Part shown: piece after piece, positions 6,510-13,374 of the stretch
How the letters are laid out: every line of letters begins with the position of its first letter
Numbering within the stretch: position 1 is the first letter of the stretch
DNA from: Sphingomonas paucimobilis
Lineage (GTDB): Bacteria; Pseudomonadota; Alphaproteobacteria; Sphingomonadales; Sphingomonadaceae
DNA length: 14,071 nucleotides
Direction: 5' to 3'
Assembly: GCA_945860425.1 (NCBI GenBank)
Contig: CAMAQU010000021.1
Span: 1-14,071, forward strand
Made by a program: the position numbers and the translations under genes
Notes under the pieces: model-generated
Told to the model about the DNA's origin: nothing
Databases searched by the model: none
The model's input: the letters and a program-made list of their open reading frames with translations, nothing else

Positions 6510-7268
6510 ATGAGCACAGAACGTATTTGGACGGCCGCCCTTGCGGTCATTGGCGATGAGATCCTGTCCGGCCGCACGCAGGACAAGAATGTGAGCCAGA
6601 TTGCGCTCTGGCTGAACCTGCAAGGCATCCGCCTGCGCGAGGTGCGGATCGTCCCCGATATTGAAGATGAGATCGTCGATTGCGTGAACGCCCTGCGCGG
6701 ACGCTATGACTATCTCTTCACAACCGGCGGCATTGGCCCGACGCATGATGACATTACGGTGGATGCCATTGCCAAGGCGCTGGGCGTGGGCGTTGTGATC
6801 CACCCAGAGGCGAGCGCGATGCTCCACGCCTATTATGGCCAGCGCGGCGGCATTACCGAAGCCCGGCTGCGCATGGCGCGCGTGCCCGATGGCGCCGACC
6901 TCATCCCCAATCGCATGTCGGGCGCGCCCGGCATTCGCCATGGCAATATCTTCATCATGGCCGGTGTGCCGCATATTACCGCCGGGATGCTCGACGCCTT
7001 GACCGGCACGCTAGAGGGCGGACGCCCGCTTCTCTCTCAATCGGTGGGCTGCTGGGTCGCCGAAAGCGAAATTTCTGACATGCTCGCCGCCGTGGAAAAA
7101 GCGCATGAGGGATGCCAAATTGGCAGCTACCCCTTTTTCCGCGAAGGCAAGGTCGGGTCTAACTTCGTCATCCGCTCGGTCGATCAAGCAGGACTAGATG
7201 CCTGCGCACAGGCGCTGATCGCGGAATTGGCAAAGCTAGGCCGCGAGGGCGTGATCGGCGGTATTTAA
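6510..7268 (+). CDS. CinA N-terminal/MoaB-like (MoCF) domain protein, short form
   Basis: A 252-aa protein of the molybdopterin-binding (MoCF) fold found in MoaB, Mog, MoeA and the N-terminus of CinA. GDEILSG is at residues 15-21 and TTGGIGPTHDD at 71-81, both hallmark loops. A second half (about 165-252) resembles the middle region of CinA, but the C-terminal nicotinamide-nucleotide amidase domain of full CinA (about 400 aa) is absent. Databases usually call this form competence/damage-inducible protein A or molybdopterin-binding protein. Neither competence nor cofactor synthesis can be claimed: stand-alone copies have been linked to nucleotide pyrophosphatase activity on ADP-ribose-like substrates, which is family knowledge and not shown here. 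The start is chosen on homology; no Shine-Dalgarno. It ends 3 bp from the convergent MFS stop, so no terminator fits between them. Confidence 0.88.
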   Translation: MSTERIWTAALAVIGDEILSGRTQDKNVSQIALWLNLQGIRLREVRIVPDIEDEIVDCVNALRGRYDYLFTTGGIGPTHDDITVDAIAKALGVGVVIHPEASAMLHAYYGQRGGITEARLRMARVPDGADLIPNRMSGAPGIRHGNIFIMAGVPHITAGMLDALTGTLEGGRPLLSQSVGCWVAESEISDMLAAVEKAHEGCQIGSYPFFREGKVGSNFVIRSVDQAGLDACAQALIAELAKLGREGVIGGI

Positions 7269-7271
7269 GGA

Positions 7272-8525
7272 TCAAGGCCGGGGTGCGGCTTGGGCATCCG
7301 TCCCCAAGGACCGCATCCACCACAGCAAGATGAATGCAAGCGCCGCAATAATCGCCGCAGCCAAAAAGGCCGCGCCCCAAAATTGAACCGGGGCGGCCGG
7401 GCGCGTGAACCAGGCCAGCAGCGGATTGAACAAAGATGGCGCAATGATGGAGCCGAGCGCCATGAGACTTGAGGCAAATCCCTGAACCTCCCCTTGCGTA
7501 TCTGCTGTCGCGCGGCGCGACATCATGGCCGTCAATGCCGGTTGGGCGAGGCCTTGAAACACCATGGGAATGATCAAAAGCAGCGCCATCCAGCCATAAG
7601 GCGCAAAGGCATAGGCCGCCATGGACAGCGCACCGATGCCGATGCCGAGCATGGCCGCCTTTCGCTCCCCAAGGGTGTGGACCAGACGGCCCGTCACAAA
7701 GGTCTGCACCAGCGCCATGCCAAGGCCAACACCGGCGAGCGACAGGCCGACCATGCCCGCTGACCAGCCGAACCGACCATAGGTGTAGAAATTCCAGATC
7801 ATCGGATAGATGAGGCTCGCGACCTGCCAGAGCATATAGACGATGGCGAGCGGCAAGATGCCCGGCAGCTTGCGCACATTGAGCAGCGACCCAATTGGGT
7901 TGGCCCGCCGCCAATTAAACGACCGCCGATGCTCGGGCTTTAACGTCTCTGGAAAGACGATCATCCCATAGATAAAATTCGCAAGGGCCAAGGCGGCCGC
8001 CGCGAAGAAGGGCACGCGATGGCCCAACTCCCCCAGCAACCCGCCAATGACCGGGCCAAGAACAAAGCCCAAGCCAAAAGCCGCCCCAATAAAGCCGAAC
8101 AGGCGGGGCCGCCCATCTGGCGGCACAAGATCTGCAATGGCCGATTGCGCGGGCGCGTTGGACGCCCCGAAAATGCCCGAGAGAAACCGCCCCACATACA
8201 GCCAGCCCAAAGAGGGCGCGAACGCCAGCACCAAAAAATCCGCCGAAAAGCCAAAGAGCGAACCAAGCAAAACGGGACGCCGCCCAAAACGATCCGACAA
8301 ATTGCCCGCCAAGGGGCCACATAAAAACTGCGTCACGGCATAAAGCAGCGAGAGCGACCCGCCAATGGCGGTCGCCTCAGACAGGCTGGCATGGCCCAAA
8401 TCCATCACCAATTCCGGCATGACGGGAATGATGATGCCAAAGCCAATGGCGTTGAGCAGGATCGTGCTCAACAAAAAGCGGATGGCAGGCGGAATGGCCT
8501 GTTCCTTATGCGCCTGTGCCGTCAC
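7272..8525 (-). CDS. MFS efflux transporter, TCR/Tet family
   Basis: An inner-membrane protein with about 12 hydrophobic helices, probably a proton-coupled drug or metabolite exporter. Major-facilitator motif A GNLSDRFGRRP is at about 74-84 between helices 2 and 3. A motif-C-like glycine/proline run, FGLGFVLGPVIGGLLGELG, lies in helix 5. The sequence resembles TetA in FFAAAALALANFIYGMIVFPE and SRRATADTQGEVQG. Chromosomal sphingomonad members of this family are common, and resistance to tetracycline should not be assumed. I choose GTG at 8523-8525 because GGAGG (rc of 8531-8535) lies 5 nt upstream; a GTG at 8535-8537 in the same frame would add four residues (421 aa) but lacks a good ribosome site. 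tRNA-Gly(CCC) lies 78 bp upstream on the same strand, with no obvious terminator between. Confidence 0.9.
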   Translation of the reverse strand: MTAQAHKEQAIPPAIRFLLSTILLNAIGFGIIIPVMPELVMDLGHASLSEATAIGGSLSLLYAVTQFLCGPLAGNLSDRFGRRPVLLGSLFGFSADFLVLAFAPSLGWLYVGRFLSGIFGASNAPAQSAIADLVPPDGRPRLFGFIGAAFGLGFVLGPVIGGLLGELGHRVPFFAAAALALANFIYGMIVFPETLKPEHRRSFNWRRANPIGSLLNVRKLPGILPLAIVYMLWQVASLIYPMIWNFYTYGRFGWSAGMVGLSLAGVGLGMALVQTFVTGRLVHTLGERKAAMLGIGIGALSMAAYAFAPYGWMALLLIIPMVFQGLAQPALTAMMSRRATADTQGEVQGFASSLMALGSIIAPSLFNPLLAWFTRPAAPVQFWGAAFLAAAIIAALAFILLWWMRSLGTDAQAAPRP

Positions 8526-8603
8526 CCGAACCTCCACCCTGCCCTAAACAAAGGCATCTCTAACCAATCAGCGCATGGCCGCCAGTCTTAAAGATGGGAA
8601 AGC

Positions 8604-8677
8604 TGGAGCGGGTGAAGGGAATCGAACCCTCGTCTTAAGCTTGGGAAGCTTCTGCTCTACCATTGAGCTACACCCGC
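8604..8677 (-). tRNA. tRNA-Gly (anticodon CCC)
   Basis: The minus strand folds as a full 74-nt tRNA: acceptor GCGGGTG / CACCCGC, D arm GCTC...GAGC, anticodon loop TTCCCAA with CCC at 34-36, T arm with GGTTCGATTCC, discriminator U and an encoded CCA (8604-8606). It reads GGG codons. It differs from the tRNA-Gly at 13186-13259 at only three positions. TTGACG lies 33 nt upstream of its 5' end, but no good -10 is visible. Confidence 0.97.
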
Positions 8678-8710
8678 AGCAGAGCGGCCCCTGCCATGGT
8701 GGGCGGGAGT

Positions 8711-8716
8711 CGTCAA
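8711..8716 (-). promoter_or_regulatory. TTGACG -35-like box upstream of tRNA-Gly(CCC)
   Basis: TTGACG (rc of 8711-8716; 5 of 6 matches) is the best -35 in the region upstream of the tRNA. The same hexamer occurs upstream of the second tRNA-Gly (13319-13324). The expected -10 position is G/C-rich in both cases, so the assignment stays tentative. Confidence 0.35.
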
Positions 8717-8740
8717 CTCAGCTTTCCCGCAGGGTTGGAC

Positions 8741-8769
8741 TTGCCTTTTTTGTCCGCCCTGCCTAATAG
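8741..8769 (+). promoter_or_regulatory. candidate promoter for rpmI-rplT-pheS-pheT
   Basis: TTGCCT (8741-8746) and TAATAG (8764-8769) are 17 bp apart, in the most A/T-rich part of the tRNA/rpmI gap. Both are imperfect. Initiation near 8776 would leave a leader of about 83 nt, long enough for a regulatory fold. An inverted repeat (8730-8734/8757-8761 plus 8737-8740/8752-8755) overlaps the site. Confidence 0.35.
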
Positions 8770-8858
8770 CGCGCTCTTCCGCACGGTTGTTATGCGATCG
8801 GCCTGGCTGAAAGGGCTGCCACGGCTGATGCGAAATCGTCGAATTTGAAAGGACGAAA

Positions 8859-9062
8859 ATGCCCAAACTGAAGACGAAGAGCGGCGTCAAGAAGCGTTTC
8901 AAGATGACCGCCACCGGCAAGCTGAAGCACGGCGTTGCTGGTAAGCGCCACCGGCTGATCAGCCATAATGGCAAGTATATCCGCCAGAATCGCGGCACCT
9001 CTGTCCTGTCTGACGCCGATACGGCGACGGTCAAGGCTTGGGCCCCCTACGGCCTGAGATAA
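8859..9062 (+). CDS. rpmI: 50S ribosomal protein L35
   Basis: A 67-aa, very basic protein beginning MPKLKTKSGVKKRFKMTATG, the L35 signature, with KHGVAGKRH and a C-terminal YGLR; full length for the family. L35 is a component of the large ribosomal subunit. AAAGGA lies about 6 nt before the ATG. It starts a tight operon with rplT (13-bp gap). infC, often upstream in other bacteria, is absent: the preceding gene is a divergent tRNA. The about 83-nt leader may carry control, since L20 autoregulates this operon in well-studied bacteria, but I cannot show a binding site. Confidence 0.98.
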   Translation: MPKLKTKSGVKKRFKMTATGKLKHGVAGKRHRLISHNGKYIRQNRGTSVLSDADTATVKAWAPYGLR

Positions 9063-9075
9063 GGAGCGCTAGACC

Positions 9076-9441
9076 ATGACACGCATTAAGCGCGGTACAA
9101 CCACGCACGCCAAACATAAGCGTATCCTAGACGCCGCCAAAGGCTTTTACGGCCGTCGGAAGAATACGATTCGCATCGCCCGTCAGGCTGTCGAAAAATC
9201 TGGCCAATATGCCTATCGCGACCGCAAGGCGAAGAAGCGCACGTTCCGCGCGCTTTGGATCCAGCGTATCAACGCTGCTGTTCGCGTCGAAGGCCTGACC
9301 TATGGTCAGTTCATGCACGGCCTGAAGCTGGCTGGTGTTGAGCTGGACCGCAAGGTTCTGGCCGATCTCGCCATGAACGAAGCTGGCGCGTTTAGCGCCA
9401 TCATCGCGCAGGCGAAGGCGGCGCTGCCCAAGGCAGCTTAA
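9076..9441 (+). CDS. rplT: 50S ribosomal protein L20
   Basis: A 121-aa basic protein with the L20 hallmarks RIKRGTTTHAKHKRILDAAKG-type N-terminus, GFYGRRKNTIRIARQAVEKS and LWIQRINAAVR. L20 is an early assembly protein on 23S rRNA and, in other bacteria, a repressor of its own operon. AAGGAG lies about 9 nt upstream of the ATG. It follows rpmI by 13 bp and precedes pheS by 78 bp; that gap holds a strong hairpin. Full length; no anomalies. Confidence 0.98.
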   Translation: MTRIKRGTTTHAKHKRILDAAKGFYGRRKNTIRIARQAVEKSGQYAYRDRKAKKRTFRALWIQRINAAVRVEGLTYGQFMHGLKLAGVELDRKVLADLAMNEAGAFSAIIAQAKAALPKAA

Positions 9442-9465
9442 CAGCCCCATTTCGTAAAAGCGCAT

Positions 9466-9499
9466 ATGGGCGTGGACGGTGCTTGCCGTTCGCGCCCAT
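9466..9499 (+). terminator. candidate attenuator hairpin between rplT and pheS
   Basis: As RNA, 9466-9479 pairs with 9486-9499 in a continuous 14-bp stem (two G-U pairs at 9473/9492 and 9475/9490) around a 6-nt loop (9480-9485). The trailing bases TTGCTTATC are only moderately U-rich. A competing weaker stem is possible between GCCCCAT (9444-9450) and ATGGGC (9466-9471), which would sequester the left arm. The hairpin ends 20 bp before the chosen pheS ATG. No Phe-rich leader peptide is visible. Confidence 0.5.
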
Positions 9500-9519
9500 T
9501 TGCTTATCAGGCACAGGCT

Positions 9520-10602
9520 ATGACCGATCTTGCATCCCTAAATTCGCACGCGCTCAGCGCGATTGACGCGGCGGCGACGCTGGACGCGTTGGAGGCTGTC
9601 CGTATTGACCTGTTGGGTAAGCAGGGTAGCATCTCTGCGTTGTTGAAGACTTTGGGTCAAATGTCGCCCGAAGAGCGCCAGACCACAGGTGCTGCGATCA
9701 ATAGCCTGCGCGAAGCGGTGACGGCGGCGATCAGTGCGAAAAAGGCAGCGCTGGAGACGGCAGCACTCGATGCACGCTTGGCGACCGAGCGTCTGGACAT
9801 GTCCCTGCCTGCGCCGGAAATTGCCGCAGGCTCAGTGCATCCCGTCGCGCAAGTGATGGATGAGCTGGCCGAAATTTTTGCCGATATGGGCTTTGCCGTT
9901 GCCGAAGGGCCGGAGATTGAGGACGATTGGCATAATTTCACCGCGCTCAACATGCCCGAAACGCACCCGGCGCGGGCGATGCACGACACATTCTACTTCC
10001 CCGACGACAAAGCGGTGGATGGCAAGAAGATGCTGCTGCGCACCCACACATCCCCCGTGCAGATCCGCACCATGTTGCAGCAGAAGCCGCCGATCCGCAT
10101 CATTGCGCCGGGGCGGGTCTATCGGTCCGACAGCGATGCCACGCACACGCCGATGTTCCACCAGATTGAAGGCCTTGTGATCGACAAGGGCATTCATCTG
10201 GGCCATTTGAAATGGACGCTGGAAACCTTCCTTAAGGCCTTTTTTGAGCGGGACGATGTCGTGCTGCGGATGCGACCCAGCTATTTTCCCTTTACCGAGC
10301 CGAGTGCAGAAGTTGATGTTGGCTATACGCTGGTCAACGGCAAGCGCGTGATTGGTGGGTCTGAAGGTTGGATGGAAGTGCTGGGGTCCGGCATGGTCCA
10401 CCCGCGCGTCATTGAAGCCTGTGGCCTCGACCCCAATGAATATCAGGGCTTTGCCTTTGGCACCGGCGTCGACCGGCTCGCCATGCTCAAATATGGGATG
10501 GACGATTTGCGCGCTTTCTTCGATGGCGATTTGCGCTGGCTCAGACATTATGGGTTTGCAGCCCTCGATGTCCCCACGTTGAGCGGAGGAGTGGGCGCAT
10601 GA
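9520..10602 (+). CDS. pheS: phenylalanyl-tRNA synthetase alpha subunit
   Basis: A 360-aa class II aminoacyl-tRNA synthetase subunit that holds the active site for charging tRNA-Phe. An N-terminal helical arm (about 1-90) precedes the catalytic core. Motif 2 begins GRVYRSDSDATHTPMFHQ (about 198-215), and motif 3 contains FGTGVDRLAMLKYG (about 313-326). The ATG at 9520 (MTDLASLN) is preferred because family proteins begin there; an in-frame ATG at 9466 would add 18 unusual residues and lies in the left arm of the hairpin. The Shine-Dalgarno before 9520 is weak (CAGG). The TGA stop overlaps the pheT ATG as ATGA, indicating translational coupling that suits the equal alpha2beta2 stoichiometry. 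Confidence 0.97.
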   Translation: MTDLASLNSHALSAIDAAATLDALEAVRIDLLGKQGSISALLKTLGQMSPEERQTTGAAINSLREAVTAAISAKKAALETAALDARLATERLDMSLPAPEIAAGSVHPVAQVMDELAEIFADMGFAVAEGPEIEDDWHNFTALNMPETHPARAMHDTFYFPDDKAVDGKKMLLRTHTSPVQIRTMLQQKPPIRIIAPGRVYRSDSDATHTPMFHQIEGLVIDKGIHLGHLKWTLETFLKAFFERDDVVLRMRPSYFPFTEPSAEVDVGYTLVNGKRVIGGSEGWMEVLGSGMVHPRVIEACGLDPNEYQGFAFGTGVDRLAMLKYGMDDLRAFFDGDLRWLRHYGFAALDVPTLSGGVGA

Positions 10603-12968
10603 AGTTTTCCCTGTCTTGGCTGAAGGGTCACCTTGATACAGATGCCGATATTCATGGCGTGGCCGATGCGCTCAACCGTATTGGGCTGGAAGTGGAAGGC
10701 ATTGAAAACCCAGCTGAAAAGCTGACTGGGTTCCGCATCGCCAAGGTGCTGACGGCAGAGCGGCATCCGCAGGCGGACAAGCTTCAAGTCCTGACAGTCG
10801 ATGCAGGCGATGGCGCGGTGCAAGTCGTGTGCGGCGCGCCCAATGCGCGGGCCGGGCTGGTCGGCGTCTTCGGCCTTGAAGGCGCTGTTGTTCCCGCAAA
10901 TGGCATGGTTTTGAAGAAAACAGCCATTCGCGGCGTCGACTCCAACGGAATGATGTGCTCCACGCGCGAGCTGGAGCTTGGCGACGACCATGATGGCATC
11001 ATCGAACTGCCCGCCGACGCCCCTGTCGGCACAAGCTTTGCCGATTATGCGCAGATGGACGACCCGATTATCGATGTCGCCATCACCCCCAATCGGCAAG
11101 ACTGCATGGGCGTGCGCGGCATTGCGCGTGATCTGGCAGCAGCTGGCCTCGGCACGTTAAAACCGCTCAGCATCCCGCAGATTGAGGGCAACTTCGCTTG
11201 CCCGACCGAAATCCGCATTGACGATACCGATGGATGCCCCGCCTTTTTCGGCCGCGTAATCCGGGGTGTTAAAAATGGCGACAGCCCGGCCTGGATGCAG
11301 GCGCGGCTGAAATCGGCCGGACAACGCCCAATTTCCGCGCTGGTCGATATCACCAATTATGTGATGCTGGACCATGGCCGCCCAAGCCATGCTTATGATC
11401 TGGCGAAGCTGACCGGCAGCGTGTCCGCACGCCGGGCGACAGATGGTGAGACGGTCACCGCGCTCAACGGCAAGGATTATAGCCTCACCACCGACATGAC
11501 CGTAATTGCGGACGACGCGGGCGTGCATGACATTGCAGGCATTATGGGCGGTGAACATTCGGGTTGTTCCGACATGACGGCCGACATGCTGTTGGAAGTT
11601 GCCTATTTCACACCAGAACGCATTGCCAAAACGGGTCAGGCACTCGCCCTCACCTCTGATGCGCGCAGCCGCTTTGAACGCGGGGTTGATCCGGCATTTC
11701 TGGACGACGCCGTTGCGGTCCTAACGGGCCTGATCCTCGACATTTGTGGGGGTGAAGCCTCTCACATCGTGCGCGCTGGGACGCCGCCCTTGGCGCAAAA
11801 GACGCTGGCTTATGACACAGGCCTCTGCGCCCGTTTGGGCGGTGTGGATGTGCCCGCAGTCCAGCAAAAGGCGATCCTCACCTCGCTGGGCTTTGCCGTT
11901 TCTGCCGATTGGCAGGTCACCGTGCCGACATGGCGGCGCGATGTGGATGGCCCAGCCGATCTGGTGGAAGAAGTCGTCCGCATCATCGGGCTCGACAATG
12001 TGCCCTCCACCCCGCTTCCACGTGCCGAAGGTGTGGCCCGGCCCACCGCAACACCCGCGCAAAAGATGGAGCGTCGGGTGCGCCGTACGGCTGCGGCCCG
12101 TGGCCTGAATGAAGCGATCAACTGGTCCTTCTTGCCCGAAAAGGAAGCCGCGGCCTTTGGCGGTGGCGCATGGACGCTGGCCAACCCGATCAGTGAGGAC
12201 ATGAAGGTCATGCGCCCGTCGCTGCTGCCCGGCCTGCTCTCCGCCACGCGGCGCAATTTTGATCGCGGGGCAGAAACAGTGCGCCTGTTTGAACTGGGCC
12301 GCCGCTATCTGGCAGAGGGCGAACGCCCGACCCTGGGCCTTATTCTCGGCGGGGAACGCACCGAGCGGGGATGGGCGAACGGCAAGTCCCGCGCCTTTGA
12401 CGCCTATGATGCCAAGGCCGAAGTCATCGCCCTGCTGGCGGCAGCAGGTGCCCCTGTCGACAACCTACAAGTCATGGGAGAAGCCGGCGCGCATTTCCAC
12501 CCCGGCCAATCGGCCACGCTGCGCCTTGGGCCGAAAACCGTAATCGCCAGCTTTGGCGCCCTTCACCCCGGCATTGCCAAGGCCTTTGATCTGGACGGCA
12601 CCGTCATGGCGGCAGAGATTTACCTCGACGCCATTCCCGCCAAACGCGGCGGCGGCGGATTCATGCGCCCGGCCTTCACCCCGCCTGCCCTGCAAGCAGT
12701 AAAGCGCGACTTTGCCTTCCTCGTGCCGACAGAGTTGGCAGCGGGAGACCTTGTGCGCACCCTGAAGGGCGCGGATAAGGACAATATCACCGCCTTGCGC
12801 CTGTTCGATCAGTTCATGGGAACAGGTGTGCCCGAAGGCCAGAAATCCCTCGCCGTCGAAGTGACGCTTCAGCCGAGCGAGAAGAGCTATGGCGAAGAGG
12901 ACCTGAAGGCGATTGCCGAACGGGTTGTGGCGGCTGCGGGGAAACTGGGGGCAGTGCTGCGAGGCTAA
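10599..12968 (+). CDS. pheT: phenylalanyl-tRNA synthetase beta subunit
   Basis: A 789-aa subunit, normal length for the bacterial family. In order: an EMAP-type OB-fold tRNA-binding domain (about 40-150; FRIAKVLTAERHPQADKLQV and CGAPNA); the B3/B4 editing domain (about 205-375), which hydrolyses mischarged Tyr-tRNA-Phe; the B5 DNA-binding-like domain (about 395-470, ending PTWRRDVDGPADLVEEV); a catalytic-like core that lacks an active site; and the C-terminal FDX-ACB anticodon-binding domain (about 695-789; KRDFAFLVP and GQKSLAVEVTLQP). The start overlaps the pheS stop by 4 bp. A strong palindrome lies 7 bp after the stop. No frameshift or missing domain. Confidence 0.98.
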   Translation: MKFSLSWLKGHLDTDADIHGVADALNRIGLEVEGIENPAEKLTGFRIAKVLTAERHPQADKLQVLTVDAGDGAVQVVCGAPNARAGLVGVFGLEGAVVPANGMVLKKTAIRGVDSNGMMCSTRELELGDDHDGIIELPADAPVGTSFADYAQMDDPIIDVAITPNRQDCMGVRGIARDLAAAGLGTLKPLSIPQIEGNFACPTEIRIDDTDGCPAFFGRVIRGVKNGDSPAWMQARLKSAGQRPISALVDITNYVMLDHGRPSHAYDLAKLTGSVSARRATDGETVTALNGKDYSLTTDMTVIADDAGVHDIAGIMGGEHSGCSDMTADMLLEVAYFTPERIAKTGQALALTSDARSRFERGVDPAFLDDAVAVLTGLILDICGGEASHIVRAGTPPLAQKTLAYDTGLCARLGGVDVPAVQQKAILTSLGFAVSADWQVTVPTWRRDVDGPADLVEEVVRIIGLDNVPSTPLPRAEGVARPTATPAQKMERRVRRTAAARGLNEAINWSFLPEKEAAAFGGGAWTLANPISEDMKVMRPSLLPGLLSATRRNFDRGAETVRLFELGRRYLAEGERPTLGLILGGERTERGWANGKSRAFDAYDAKAEVIALLAAAGAPVDNLQVMGEAGAHFHPGQSATLRLGPKTVIASFGALHPGIAKAFDLDGTVMAAEIYLDAIPAKRGGGGFMRPAFTPPALQAVKRDFAFLVPTELAAGDLVRTLKGADKDNITALRLFDQFMGTGVPEGQKSLAVEVTLQPSEKSYGEEDLKAIAERVVAAAGKLGAVLRG

Positions 12969-12975
12969 CCCTCCC

Positions 12976-13005
12976 CCAACCCCTCCCGCCTGCGGGAGGG
13001 GTTGG
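12976..13005. repeat. 14-bp-arm palindrome after pheT (REP-like element / hairpin)
   Basis: 12976-12989 and 12992-13005 are perfect inverted 14-bp arms with only CT between, giving a G/C-rich cruciform or RNA hairpin with a CCTG loop. It starts 7 bp after the pheT stop. Neither strand has a following T tract, so it is not a classic intrinsic terminator, though it would stabilise the mRNA end. From memory, CCCTCCCGC-N-GCGGGAGGG palindromes are frequent between sphingomonad genes, so I class it as a dispersed repeat. Confidence 0.65.
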
Positions 13006-13012
13006 AAACAGG

Positions 13013-13142
13013 TTCGCGCAAAGACGCAGAGCCCGCAGAGAAACTACTTTTTGGCGAAGGCGAGTGGATTGCAGACGCACTGGCGCGCCTCGCAATGACG
13101 GGGGACTTGTGAACCTTTGAGCCTCTGCGGCCTCTGCGCGAA
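13013..13142. repeat. composite dispersed repeat in the pheT/tRNA gap
   Basis: The outer arms are imperfect inverted repeats: TTCGCGCAaAGaC-GCAGAG from 13013, and the reverse of CTCTGCGGCCTCTGCGCGAA ending at 13142. Within them, GTGGATTGC (13064-13072) and CGCAATGACG (13091-13100) are the ends of a second repeat, with ATTGC/GCAAT inverted at 13068-13072 and 13092-13096. Both motifs look like known dispersed intergenic repeat families (GCAGAGGCGCAGAGG and GTCATTGCGAG...GCAATCC types). No ORF above noise is present in 12969-13185. Confidence 0.55.
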
Positions 13143-13185
13143 TTCTTATCTGCTGAAGCGGGGCTCACATCTCATGTATGATGGC

Positions 13186-13259
13186 TGGAGCGGGTGAAGG
13201 GAATCGAACCCTCGTCGTAAGCTTGGAAGGCTTCTGCTCTACCATTGAGCTACACCCGC
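13186..13259 (-). tRNA. tRNA-Gly (anticodon TCC)
   Basis: A 74-nt tRNA on the minus strand with encoded CCA (13186-13188), acceptor GCGGGTG / CACCCGC, anticodon loop CTTCCAA with TCC, and T arm GGTTCGATTCC. UCC reads GGA (and GGG by wobble). It matches the tRNA at 8604-8677 at 71 of 74 positions; the three differences are in and beside the anticodon loop. The 115 bp upstream to the DUF3429 stop hold only the TTGACG box and no ORF. Confidence 0.97.
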
Positions 13260-13318
13260 AACGCCTTGGCCTTGGGCCATTGGTGCGCGGAGGCGCTTTG
13301 CCACTGAGGCGGGGCGGG

Positions 13319-13324
13319 CGTCAA
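13319..13324 (-). promoter_or_regulatory. TTGACG -35-like box upstream of tRNA-Gly(TCC)
   Basis: TTGACG (rc of 13319-13324) lies 59 nt upstream of the mature tRNA 5' end. It is the same hexamer as at 8711-8716, and both are followed by C-rich sequence. A -10 is not evident. Confidence 0.3.
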
Positions 13325-13374
13325 CTGTTTCTGGCGGTGATGTGCCTAATCTGTGCGTGAGGGCCGCTTTGCCT

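Noticed and set aside
7272..8525. Reading the MFS gene as an acquired tetracycline-resistance determinant.
   Set aside because: Base composition and context are those of the chromosome, no mobile element is near, and the Tet family includes many ordinary chromosomal exporters.
9466..9519. An upstream in-frame ATG that would extend PheS by 18 residues.
   Set aside because: The extra residues do not resemble PheS, and the ATG lies in the left arm of a 14-bp hairpin; the start at 9520 fits the family.
12976..13005. Calling the palindrome after pheT a standard rho-independent terminator.
   Set aside because: The stem is perfect, but AAACAGG follows on the plus strand and no T tract on the minus strand; it fits a dispersed repeat better.
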